Positions 28,075 through 35,682 of a DNA stretch of 64,000 nt are shown here, piece by piece (within the stretch, counting starts at the first letter, position 1; each line of letters begins with the position of its first letter). Under the pieces are notes generated by a model that saw nothing but the letters and a program-made list of their open reading frames with translations, was not told the origin of the DNA and searched no databases. The position numbers were made by a program, and so were the translations under genes. Source of the stretch: an uncultured Cytophagales bacterium (GTDB taxonomy: Bacteria > Bacteroidota > Bacteroidia > Cytophagales > Thermoflexibacteraceae); assembly GCA_938039675.1 (NCBI GenBank), contig CALHUI010000003.1:496001-560000 (forward strand). The letters are read 5' to 3'.

Positions 28075-28902
28075 ATGTTGTATCTGAAAGAGCTTCGTTG
28101 GGGTACTGTTACCGAACTGATGGAAATGCACCGCAAGGGCGTTCCTTTTGCCGACTGGGGCATTAAAGGGCATAATCGCCCATTTATATTGGAAAACTGC
28201 CGATTTAAGCCCGGCATGAAGGTGGTGGAAATCGGCGGTGCTTACAGCGATTTGCCGCAACACATAGCCATACAATTCGGCTGCGAGGTGCATGTGATAG
28301 ACGATTTCGGCGTGGAAAGCGGCGAGGCGGAAATGTGGAGTCGTTGGGGTGAACGCGAAGCCCTGCTGCAACGCAATCCCGACGTACGTTATATTTTTGA
28401 CCGTGCGGGAAATTTCGCTTCCGCCCAAATTCCGTTGAACTACTATGACCTAATTTTTACGGTATCCACCTTAGAGCACGTGCCTGCGGAGGCAATGGCA
28501 AACGTATTCCGTCACATGGAACAGATGCTCAAACCGGGCGGCACAATGGTGCACTGCATTGATTTGCAAATTCCGTTAAAGTTGCACAAAACCAAAGATT
28601 TAAAGGGGCTTTTGGCTGGTACACTGGGCTATTACCTGTATTTTGCCTTTGCCAATCGGTTGGCTTCGGCTCAAAAACCGCAACTCAAAACACTCAACGG
28701 CTGGAAATCTTTTCTGAAAAAAGTATTTGGCAGTCAAATAGATACAAGTGGCGTAAAGCCCGAGGGGGCATTGATGAGCAGCCTCAATACAGACATTGTA
28801 ACTGAACCGATGGAAATTGTTTACAAGTACTATCCGCCCAAAGATAAGCCTAAACTCTACCGCCGAAACGGCACTTTTGTGCTAATCATTGAGAAACAAT
28901 AG
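28075..28902 (+). CDS. Class I SAM-dependent methyltransferase
   Basis: 275 residues. The SAM site is visible: VVEIGGAYSDLP (motif I), VHVIDDFG (acidic residue of strand 2), YDLIFTVSTLEHVPAEAM (motif IV and post-motif helix) and MLKPGGTMVH. The substrate is unknown; the lipid- or sugar-methyltransferase pattern with C-terminal basic helices is plausible. It starts 47 bases after tyrA with a probable promoter of its own, so a shared pathway should not be assumed. Confidence 0.85.
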   Translation: MLYLKELRWGTVTELMEMHRKGVPFADWGIKGHNRPFILENCRFKPGMKVVEIGGAYSDLPQHIAIQFGCEVHVIDDFGVESGEAEMWSRWGEREALLQRNPDVRYIFDRAGNFASAQIPLNYYDLIFTVSTLEHVPAEAMANVFRHMEQMLKPGGTMVHCIDLQIPLKLHKTKDLKGLLAGTLGYYLYFAFANRLASAQKPQLKTLNGWKSFLKKVFGSQIDTSGVKPEGALMSSLNTDIVTEPMEIVYKYYPPKDKPKLYRRNGTFVLIIEKQ

Positions 28903-28955
28903 TTAAGCATATCGGATTGGGGGTTTCGGAGCAAAAGTCAGCATAGCCCCGTCAT

Positions 28956-29040
28956 TTATACACAAGTACAAGTGATTTGCGAAAAACACTTTATTTCAAT
29001 TGCTGAAAAGCAGTCGTTTAAACCTGACAGGTCTTTTAGA
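28956..29040. repeat. Dispersed intergenic repeat, family A copy 2
   Basis: About 85 bases, the partner of 21852-21937. Shared blocks in order: TTATACA, TTTGCGAAAAAC, CAATTG, AACCTGACAGGT and CTTTTAGA. The AACCTGACAGGT motif also occurs as AACCTGTCAG in the stem at 34685-34719. Confidence 0.5.
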
Positions 29041-29191
29041 TTTGCCGAAGAGAAGAGACTCATATTTACCGCAACCAACCACCTGTAGGTACAAATTGAA
29101 TTTTACAAAGATTTTTCTTTTTTAGGAAAAACGACAGAGCATGAAAGCTCATAGGCGAATTTCTGATGATAAGAACTGTCAGGTTTGTGTA

Positions 29192-29285
29192 TAATCAGGT
29201 GAGCAAATGAGCTTGTACTACATTACTTGATGTTTAATCTGCCACAAGAACACAAGATTTTTGTGTTTTTGTGTACTTGTGCCCG
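29192..29285. repeat. Dispersed intergenic repeat, family B copy 2
   Basis: Begins ATCAGGTGAGCAAATGA and continues through ATCTGCCACAAGAACACAAG. It contains a hairpin of 12 of 13 pairs at 29243-29281. It matches 11132-11225 in order and spacing. Confidence 0.5.
29243..29281. terminator. Hairpin inside family B copy 2, possible terminator
   Basis: Arms CACAAGAACACAA (29243-29255) and TTGTGTACTTGTG (29269-29281), complementary at 12 of 13 positions, with a T-rich loop. It sits just past the end of the dead permease and could stop transcription from either side. Confidence 0.35.
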
Positions 29286-29302
29286 GGAGTTTGCTTCCTT
29301 GC

Positions 29303-30160
29303 TTACCCGCATTCGGTGTTGGTCTGATTTTCTTTGAAAAGCAGTACAAAGGACACCAGCACCACAGCGGTAATACCTGCGGGAACAAGCCAGATGTTTG
29401 CCCAGTCTTTTACGCCATTGGTGGTATAAAGGTCGGTGATTTTGCCAAACAGCAGCGAGCCGATGTACATGCCTATGCCGTAAGTGGATAGCGAAATAAG
29501 CCCCTGTGCCTGCGACTTGACGGCATCAACTGCTTTGGCATCGGTGTAAATCTGTCCTGTTACAAAGAAAAAGTCAAAACAAACGCCGTGCAGCAGAATA
29601 GCTACCAAAAACAGCCATTCGCCCGAGCCTGCATCGCCGTAAGCAAAGCATACGAGCCGTACAATCCATGCAATCAGCCCCACCATAAGCATCCATTTAA
29701 CTCCCAACCGTGCAAATGCCAGTGGGATGAGCAGCATAAACAGCACTTCGGAAGCCTGCCCCAGCGATATTTTGTTTTCTACATTGGGCATGCCTGCATC
29801 GGTCAGTGCGGGGTTAGCCATTGCAATGATGGGGGCAAAGGTGAGGCAATAGGCCGGCATAACTCAGTAGAAATTATCGGCATTACCGATTTGCGTCAGC
29901 CAGAATAGCAACCCCGCACCCAACAAATTCAGCACGCTCAATACCTTTTGGGCGGCAAAATATCGGTCGGCAATCATACCGATGAAAAAAGGAGCGGCAA
30001 TCATTGCAATGGAAAAAGCAGCATAGGCACTACCCACCTGTGTGCCTGTAGCGTTGAGTTGGGTAAACATGTACTTGCTCATTTGACCATACCATGCTCC
30101 CCATACAAAAAATTGGAGGAACATCATGGCAGAAAGGCGGATGCGCAGGTTGATGTTCAT
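29303..30160 (-). pseudogene. Decayed MFS nucleoside permease (NupG/XapB type): nonsense codon plus internal deletion
   Basis: The first 98 codons (from ATG 30160; MMFLQFFVWGAWY then GMIADRYFAAQKVLS) and the last ~185 codons (GQASEVLFMLLIPLAF, GVCFDFFFVTGQIY, SAQGLISLSTYG) are both typical of the nucleoside:proton symporter family. An in-frame TGA at 29864-29866 breaks the frame. The residues after it, up to ANPALTDAG, run directly into the family's late segment. About 120-130 residues usually found between them are missing, consistent with an in-frame deletion. It follows mazG by three bases, so its operon context remains. Confidence 0.82.
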
Positions 30161-30163
30161 GGG

Positions 30164-30487
30164 TTAGTTCCAAGTTCGTTGGCTGTTAATAATTTCTTTA
30201 TCGCGGAAAGCCTTTTCAAGGTCTATTTCGAAGTGGTTGGCTAAATCTAATAAATAGCCAAACACATCTGCAAACTCCTCGGCCAGGTTGGGTTGTTTAT
30301 GTGCCTTGGCAGGTTCTATGTAGAGTTGGTGATGGCGGCGGATGGCTTTGGCCAGTTCGCCCACTTCTTCGGAAAAAAGCAGGAAAAGCTCGAGTGCCGT
30401 ATTTTTTGCCCAGCCGCGTTCTTTGCAGACTTGCTCCATATATGCCTGATAATCAGCAAGGGTTGGTTTTTCAGGGAGTTGTGCCAT
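30164..30487 (-). CDS. MazG-like nucleotide pyrophosphohydrolase
   Basis: 107 residues, an all-alpha NTP pyrophosphatase. The metal-binding signature EExxE is present as SEEVGELAKAI, with the second acidic helix EEFADVFGYLLDLA. Enzymes of this size hydrolyse (d)NTPs to monophosphates and pyrophosphate, a housecleaning role; the preferred nucleotide is unknown. Its stop is three bases from the start of the decayed nucleoside permease, which suggests an old operon for nucleotide handling. Confidence 0.85.
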   Translation of the reverse strand: MAQLPEKPTLADYQAYMEQVCKERGWAKNTALELFLLFSEEVGELAKAIRRHHQLYIEPAKAHKQPNLAEEFADVFGYLLDLANHFEIDLEKAFRDKEIINSQRTWN

Positions 30488-30524
30488 TTTAGCTTGCGTT
30501 ATAAGTATTTGCCAATTTATTGCT

Positions 30525-30532
30525 TAATTTTG
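30525..30532 (+). promoter_or_regulatory. Candidate -7 box of the gene at 30561
   Basis: TAATTTTG, matching TAnnTTTG, 28 bases before the ATG. A TTTG lies 13 bases upstream of it, closer than the usual 17-23 spacing. Confidence 0.35.
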
Positions 30533-30560
30533 AAATTATTCGGAACGAAAAAACCAACAG

Positions 30561-31028
30561 ATGCATACGTTTATAGATAACATCAGTCAGGTGCGCCGCT
30601 TTTATCTGGCAGCAGCGTTGGCCTTTCTTTTTCCGCTGGTGCTTATCTTTTTTCGGGAGTCGCTCGGTATGAGTTTGCCGGCTTTTCGCATCCTGATTTT
30701 TGCTATTGTCATTTTTATTACTGGTATTTTTTTCATCGTAAAGCCTGCCTACATTCGCTACGAAAACGATAATCAGTTCCTTAGGCTGCACTTCTACAAT
30801 TTGTTGCCGTTCCCTTTTGTAAAGCGAATGGGTAAAATTATTGAAATTCGCAAAGATGAATTCAGGGACTACGAACTGAACAGCTACAACTACGGACTGA
30901 GCAAAGTGCTGATTTTGTTAATCCACGAGCGATTTTCTTTGTTGCCTTATCCTCCCGTAAGCGTGTCGTTGCTAAACAAGCAACAACTTTCCGAGCTGAT
31001 TGCTTCTTTGGAGCATTGGAAGGGGTAG
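30561..31028 (+). CDS. Small membrane protein of unknown function
   Basis: 155 residues. Two closely spaced membrane segments (LAAALAFLFPLVLIFF and FAIVIFITGIFFIV) are followed by a soluble domain of about 90 residues with alternating strands (QFLRLHFYNLLPFP, GKIIEIRKDEF). That pattern resembles the PH-like domain fused to two membrane helices in many Bacteroidota proteins. Not recognised at family level. It has its own probable promoter and is transcribed toward the cyclophilin gene, 59 bases on. Confidence 0.65.
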   Translation: MHTFIDNISQVRRFYLAAALAFLFPLVLIFFRESLGMSLPAFRILIFAIVIFITGIFFIVKPAYIRYENDNQFLRLHFYNLLPFPFVKRMGKIIEIRKDEFRDYELNSYNYGLSKVLILLIHERFSLLPYPPVSVSLLNKQQLSELIASLEHWKG

Positions 31029-31062
31029 CCCGCCTTGTATTTCGGCAAGCCAAAAATTAGGA

Positions 31063-31070
31063 TAAATTTG
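31063..31070 (+). promoter_or_regulatory. Candidate -7 box of the cyclophilin operon
   Basis: TAAATTTG, matching TAnnTTTG, 17 bases before the ATG at 31088. A TTG lies 25 bases upstream, slightly too far for the consensus. Confidence 0.4.
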
Positions 31071-31087
31071 GCATTTTAAAAAGCAGT

Positions 31088-31849
31088 ATGAACCGATTGA
31101 TTTATTGGGCTATAGTTGCAAGTTTGCTGGCAGCCTGTGAGAGTAAAAGCCCTGCGGAGCGTCGCGAAATGGCACAACGGCAGGCCGAAAAATCGGGCAA
31201 AGCCAAAATCACTGCTCCGGTCTTCCCTGAACTGAATGAGCAAAACGTAGTGGCAGAACTCACCCGATACGGTGCGGAAAACCCTGAAAATGAGGTGGAA
31301 ATACAAACTCCGATGGGTAATATTCGCCTGCGGCTGTACGATGATACGCCGTTGCATCGCGCCAATTTTATTCGTCTTGCCAAAATGGGCTATTTTGATA
31401 AAACCGAATTTTACCGAGTCATCAAGGGTTTTATGATTCAGGGAGGCGGTTCCGAAAAGCCCGTAATGAATATTGGCAAGTACACCATCCCTTCGGAAAT
31501 CAGTGAGAAGCATCTGCACGTGCGCGGGGCATTGGCAATGGCGCGGGAATACAAGGACAATCCTGCCAAACGCTCTGCCTCACACGATTTTTACATTGTA
31601 CAAGGTGTTCGCTATACGGCAGCCGAATTGGAGGCTACCGCACGAGAAAACAACTTCAAAGTAACACCCGCACAGCGTGCAGCATATGCCAAAGCAGCCG
31701 GAGCTCCTCATTTGGACGGCGAGCATACCGTATTTGGCGAGGTGATTGACGGTATGGAGGTAGTGGACAAAATTGCATCGCTGGAAACCGACGAGGGCTA
31801 TTGGCCATTGCAGGCTGTCCCCATAAAAGTTGTAGTTTTGAAGAAATAA
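31088..31849 (+). CDS. Cyclophilin-type peptidyl-prolyl isomerase lipoprotein
   Basis: 253 residues. A lipoprotein signal (LLAAC, cleavage before the cysteine) anchors it in the periplasm, probably to the outer membrane. The cyclophilin domain starts near residue 70 (EVEIQTPMGNIRLRLYDDTP) and shows FYRVIKGFMIQGGG and RGALAMARE. The loop ERSASHDFYI-like segment (KRSASHDFYIV) holds the substrate-site region, and a Bacteroidota-type insert lies near 175-205. It speeds proline isomerisation during folding of exported proteins. The J-domain gene follows after 12 bases, so the pair is probably one transcript. Confidence 0.9.
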   Translation: MNRLIYWAIVASLLAACESKSPAERREMAQRQAEKSGKAKITAPVFPELNEQNVVAELTRYGAENPENEVEIQTPMGNIRLRLYDDTPLHRANFIRLAKMGYFDKTEFYRVIKGFMIQGGGSEKPVMNIGKYTIPSEISEKHLHVRGALAMAREYKDNPAKRSASHDFYIVQGVRYTAAELEATARENNFKVTPAQRAAYAKAAGAPHLDGEHTVFGEVIDGMEVVDKIASLETDEGYWPLQAVPIKVVVLKK

Positions 31850-31861
31850 AAAGCAGCACCG

Positions 31862-32974
31862 ATGCCAAGAAAGTCCAAAGCAGCCAAGCAGCCAATCGCA
31901 GATGAGCCTCGAGCAGATTCCCGCGAGATGATGCTCAGCATTCAACTCGACAATGATAAAGCATTAAATGCTACACAACGCGAATTTAATCGTTTGGTGC
32001 AGTCCATTGAGCAGACCAAACGCCAAATGGAGCAGGTGAAGGCTGTTGTGCAGAAAACCCGTGATAAAGTTCTTACCGAATTGGCGCCGCTGTTTGCCGA
32101 GTTAAAGGAAAAACAATTGACATGGCTTCACCGATTGGATGAGATACACGATACCATGTCGCTTACCAAAGGGCAAAAGAAAACGCTGGCTGCTTTCATT
32201 CTCAACGAAGCCGACCAGCTGTCGGAAGTGTTGGACGATGAATTTGTAGATTCGCTGCTGGAAAAGTACGAAACTCAAGAGGATAGAGCTTTTCGGGAGG
32301 AACGAAAGCAAATGACCAATCAGTTGTTTGAAAAACTGTTTGGCTTCAACCCTAACGATGAAGATGCGGAAGAGAAAACAGCGGCTCTTTTTGAGCGAAT
32401 GCACGAGCACATGGCGAGGAATCCGTTTGGCGGCAATTGGGATGAGCCGGAGCAGAAGGGTAGCAAAAAAGAAGCAGCCCGCCAAAAACGCATGAAAGAA
32501 GAGGCGCAAATGGAAGCTAAAGATGTGCGCAGCATCTATACCTCGCTGGTCAAAGCCCTGCACCCCGACCTTGAACTCGACCCGAAGGTGCGCGAGGAAA
32601 AAACCGAACTGATGAAAAAAGTAACACAGGCATATGAGCGCAACGACCTCTACGAACTGATGCGCCTGCAATTGGCACATAACTCGAAAGGCATGGAAAA
32701 AATGGCTGACATAGTAGAGGAGCAACTGAAACGCTACTGCAAGGTACTGCGCAAACAACTCGGCCAACTGCAAACAGAGTTTTGGGAATATACCCAGCAG
32801 AGTGACGATGCGAAAATCATCAGCGATTTTCTGACCTATAAATATGATTTCAGTGCAGCCAAATTTCGCTCTCGTAAAAAAAGACTGTTAGACGATATCA
32901 ACCACATCCAAGCGTACATTGATGAGTTGAGCGACAAAAAAGGGGTGGTCTATTTTCTGAAAGTAATTAAGTAA
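31862..32974 (+). CDS. J-domain protein with coiled-coil regions
   Basis: 370 residues. A long coiled-coil-prone region (residues ~20-90, then ~165-220, rich in Q, E and K) precedes a J-like domain at about 220-270. It reads RSIYTSLVKALHPDLELDP with the HPD motif needed to stimulate DnaK, then AYERNDLYELMRLQ. A helical tail (~280-370) follows. This layout resembles the family in which a J domain sits internally rather than at the N-terminus. No zinc finger or glycine-rich linker is present, so it is not DnaJ itself. Client unknown. It is probably cytoplasmic, with no signal peptide. Confidence 0.82.
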   Translation: MPRKSKAAKQPIADEPRADSREMMLSIQLDNDKALNATQREFNRLVQSIEQTKRQMEQVKAVVQKTRDKVLTELAPLFAELKEKQLTWLHRLDEIHDTMSLTKGQKKTLAAFILNEADQLSEVLDDEFVDSLLEKYETQEDRAFREERKQMTNQLFEKLFGFNPNDEDAEEKTAALFERMHEHMARNPFGGNWDEPEQKGSKKEAARQKRMKEEAQMEAKDVRSIYTSLVKALHPDLELDPKVREEKTELMKKVTQAYERNDLYELMRLQLAHNSKGMEKMADIVEEQLKRYCKVLRKQLGQLQTEFWEYTQQSDDAKIISDFLTYKYDFSAAKFRSRKKRLLDDINHIQAYIDELSDKKGVVYFLKVIK

Positions 32975-33009
32975 AGTTATTGGTTTTGAGGTAGTTAAAA
33001 CTAAAACCT

Positions 33010-34560
33010 ATGTGGAATAAACAACAACTCCTAACGGCTACCGCTCTGTTGGCACTCATTTATTTTGCTTATTCGTTCACTGCAAACGGGTTTTATCAGC
33101 AGGATGAGGCCGCCCACTTTCTTTCCATGAGGGGCTTTTGGTTCAGCCCTAACTCTATTTTGAGCAACTGGGCAAAACCCGGCTACAAACTTATTTACGC
33201 ATTGCCTGCACTGGGCGGCTCGGGTGTCGTAACTTTTTTCAACTGTGTGGTAGCTGCACTCACGGCTTTGATGGCCTACCGTATTGCCGAGAAGTTAGGC
33301 AGCAAAATACCGGCTTTGGCTTTTGTCGCTTTGGCATTGCAGCCGCTTTGGTTCAATTTGGGTTTCCGCAACTATTCAGAGATTATTACTGCCCTGCTGC
33401 TGTCGCTCGCCATATGGCTGCATCTCAAAGAAAAGTGGGTAGGGGCTGCCTTGGCGGCAAGTTACGTGGCATTTATCCGTCAGGAGTTTTATCCGTTTAT
33501 CGGGCTGTACTTTTTGCTGCTGGCCTATCGTCGGCAGTGGGTGGCGGCCTTTCTGTTGGGCACTTTTCCGCTGCTGCAACATGTGTGGGGCTGGATTATC
33601 ACAGGCGACCCGCTGTACCTGCTCAATCAGATTTTGAAATCGAGCGGCGAAATTGGCGGAGCTTTCCCCCGCAAAGGGTTCAATCATTACTTACTGATGT
33701 CCATTACTATCTATGGTGCGCCGGTAGTGCTGCTAACAGTGGTTTATCTGACCATGAAAATCAGAAAAGCGGGCGGCAACGCAGACCAACTTTTCAAACA
33801 ACCCGATGCGATTGTCTGGTCGGTTTTTGGTTTGTACTTCCTGATGTATTGCATTTTCAATTGGCAGGCAGTAGAAATTGGCCCTTCGGGTGGTGGTAAT
33901 TTGCGCTATTTGTTGGTAATTGCTCCGCTGGGCGCTGTTATGGCAGCCTTTGCCGTAGAGTGGTGGAACGATTTTCAACCCAAAAACCTGTTGCTCTATG
34001 TTATGGGCGGTCTGGCGATTGTCGTAGTCCTGTTCATGACCTACGAGCACAACTACGTGGTTTTTACCGATGAACGCGACTGGCGACCTTTCATACTGAC
34101 CATGTTGGGGATTCTCATACTGCTCATTCCTTTGAAACAAGAGCAGAAGTGGCTGGCAATCAGTGGATTAATGGTGCTTTCTGCATTAGTTACCGTTCGC
34201 CCCATCAAACTTTCGGGCGAAGATGCTGCCTGCCAACGATTGGCCGAATGGTACAAAAATTATGAACAAACCAACGGCGAACCTCCGCTATATTTGCATC
34301 ACGATATGTTCTATTACTATTTGGGCAGAACACGCTACGAGTTTAAAACACGCCCGCAGTTCATCACAGATGCCAATGCAAAAGCAGCGACCAAAGGCAG
34401 CCTGTTCATTTGGGATTCGCACTATTCATATCGCCCCGAATTGCGCAAAGAAAGCCTGACCTACGAATATTTTACTTCCAAGCCCGAGCTGTACGAAGTT
34501 ATCCACGAAGTTATCAGCGACGACCAAACCTTCGGCGCATTGGTATTTCGGAAAAAGTAG
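33010..34560 (+). CDS. Multi-pass membrane glycosyltransferase-like protein (GT39/GT-C type)
   Basis: 516 residues, about ten to twelve membrane segments. The acidic motif QQDEAAHF in the first periplasmic loop fits the catalytic DE of GT-C enzymes that use polyprenyl-phosphate sugars (ArnT/PMT type). Later loops include LGFRNYSEI and FIRQEFYPF. A soluble periplasmic C-terminal tail (about 410-516) ends the protein. The sugar and acceptor are unknown. It starts 35 bases after the J-domain gene and probably belongs to the same transcript, although a functional link is unclear. Confidence 0.8.
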   Translation: MWNKQQLLTATALLALIYFAYSFTANGFYQQDEAAHFLSMRGFWFSPNSILSNWAKPGYKLIYALPALGGSGVVTFFNCVVAALTALMAYRIAEKLGSKIPALAFVALALQPLWFNLGFRNYSEIITALLLSLAIWLHLKEKWVGAALAASYVAFIRQEFYPFIGLYFLLLAYRRQWVAAFLLGTFPLLQHVWGWIITGDPLYLLNQILKSSGEIGGAFPRKGFNHYLLMSITIYGAPVVLLTVVYLTMKIRKAGGNADQLFKQPDAIVWSVFGLYFLMYCIFNWQAVEIGPSGGGNLRYLLVIAPLGAVMAAFAVEWWNDFQPKNLLLYVMGGLAIVVVLFMTYEHNYVVFTDERDWRPFILTMLGILILLIPLKQEQKWLAISGLMVLSALVTVRPIKLSGEDAACQRLAEWYKNYEQTNGEPPLYLHHDMFYYYLGRTRYEFKTRPQFITDANAKAATKGSLFIWDSHYSYRPELRKESLTYEYFTSKPELYEVIHEVISDDQTFGALVFRKK

Positions 34561-34684
34561 GACAAAACAGCATGAAACAATTGTGTAGGGATTTATCCGT
34601 TGCAAATTCCTAAACGCAAAATTACAGGTAGGTTGGAAAAAATATTTCTGTATAAATTAATAAATTACTGAAAAACAAGCATGC

Positions 34685-34719
34685 AAAAACTGACAGATTT
34701 CTAAAACCTGTCAGTTTTT
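34685..34719. terminator. Bidirectional terminator
   Basis: Perfect 12-base-pair stem (arms 34685-34696 and 34708-34719) with an 11-base loop and T-run. It lies between the convergent GT-C-like gene and UPF0173 gene. The arms contain CTGACAG/CTGTCAG, a motif shared with the family A repeats. Confidence 0.8.
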
Positions 34720-34791
34720 TGTATGGATACCTTGCCAAAACTTGTAAAAGTGTTACAAGAAGTTTTTAAACTCCTGTCATTAGCGACCAAC

Positions 34792-35475
34792 TTACACGGA
34801 AATTGTTTGGCCAATGGCAGGTAGTAGCAGTTCTTTGCCTTGGGCGGCAAAATGTGCTTGTGCTTTTGCCGTATCAATGGTGATAGGGGGGAAGGTGTTG
34901 TAATGTATGCCCATTACCTTATTGCATTGTACAAAATCCGCGGCAATGGCAGCATCCTCGTAACCCATGGTGAAATTATCGCCAATGGGCAAAATAGCTA
35001 CATCGGGTTTGGAGCAGGTCAGCGGAATGAGTTTCATGTCTTCGGTGAGTGCTGTATCGCCGGAGGCATATAAGCAGCCATCTTTGCCCCAAATCACAAA
35101 GCCGCCCGGGTTGCCGCCATTGCTGCCATCGGGCAAAGCACTGGAATGAACTGCTTTGACGTATTTCACGGTGCCGAAGTCAAAACTGAACTTTCCGCCG
35201 TGGTTCATGGAATGACTTTTTTTCAGGCCTTTTTCGCTGAACCAAGTAATAATTTCAAAGTTGGAAATCAGCGTGGCATCGGTATTTTTTGCAATAGCTT
35301 CCACATCCAGCACGTGGTCCTGATGCCCGTGCGTAATCAGGATGTAATCTGTCTTAATTTGTTGCCAGTCAATGTCTTTTGCCAACGGATTGGCAGTAAT
35401 GAACGGGTCAAACAAGAGGTTTTTGCCTCCAAACTCAACCAGAAAACAGGCGTGTCCGAAATAAGTAATTTTCAT
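34792..35475 (-). CDS. UPF0173 metal-dependent hydrolase (metallo-beta-lactamase fold)
   Basis: 227 residues. Starts MKITYFGHACFLVEFGG at the ATG 35475; the reading frame begins nine bases earlier with a TTG that is less likely. The zinc-binding HxHxDH motif is THGHQDHVLD, followed by downstream GDTALTEDM and HYNTFPPI motifs. A cytoplasmic hydrolase of unknown substrate, widespread in bacteria. Neighbours give no clue. Confidence 0.92.
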   Translation of the reverse strand: MKITYFGHACFLVEFGGKNLLFDPFITANPLAKDIDWQQIKTDYILITHGHQDHVLDVEAIAKNTDATLISNFEIITWFSEKGLKKSHSMNHGGKFSFDFGTVKYVKAVHSSALPDGSNGGNPGGFVIWGKDGCLYASGDTALTEDMKLIPLTCSKPDVAILPIGDNFTMGYEDAAIAADFVQCNKVMGIHYNTFPPITIDTAKAQAHFAAQGKELLLPAIGQTISV

Positions 35476-35565
35476 GGCTTTCAAACGTTTGTGTGTATGA
35501 ATGAAAGTTTCGTATGCACTTGATTTGTACTTAGGGTTAAATAAGCAATTTAAAACGAACTTTCA

Positions 35566-35650
35566 AATTTTTTACCGCCAAGTGCACTAAGTACTTTTTT
35601 GTGATTTTTGCCTACGTGTACTTTGCAATTGTAACTTTGCGAACGCTGTG
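35566..35650. repeat. Possible dispersed repeat remnant
   Basis: The segment ACCGCCAAGTGCACTAAGTAC, then ACTTTGCAATTGTAACTTTGCG, resembles the accGCCAAGTGCGCAAAGG-type arms of the repeat at 19549-19672. The similarity is short and imperfect, and the whole intergenic gap is about 200 bases. Treat as a weak candidate. Confidence 0.3.
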
Positions 35651-35682
35651 GCAAATACGAACGATTGAATTGGGTTGAGTGC

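Larger units (their letters stand above)
28903..29302. other. 400-base intergenic region with two repeats
   Basis: No open frame is convincing. The region holds family A copy 2 (28956-29040) and family B copy 2 (29192-29285) and lies between two converging units. A dead permease on the minus strand ends at 29303. Confidence 0.5.

Noticed and set aside
28902-29302. Hidden small RNA gene in the 400-base gap
   Set aside because: The structures there are explained by the two dispersed repeats; no independent promoter and terminator pair was visible.
29864-29866. TGA within the permease as selenocysteine
   Set aside because: No selenocysteine insertion hairpin is evident downstream, and the gene also has a large internal deletion, so decay is simpler.
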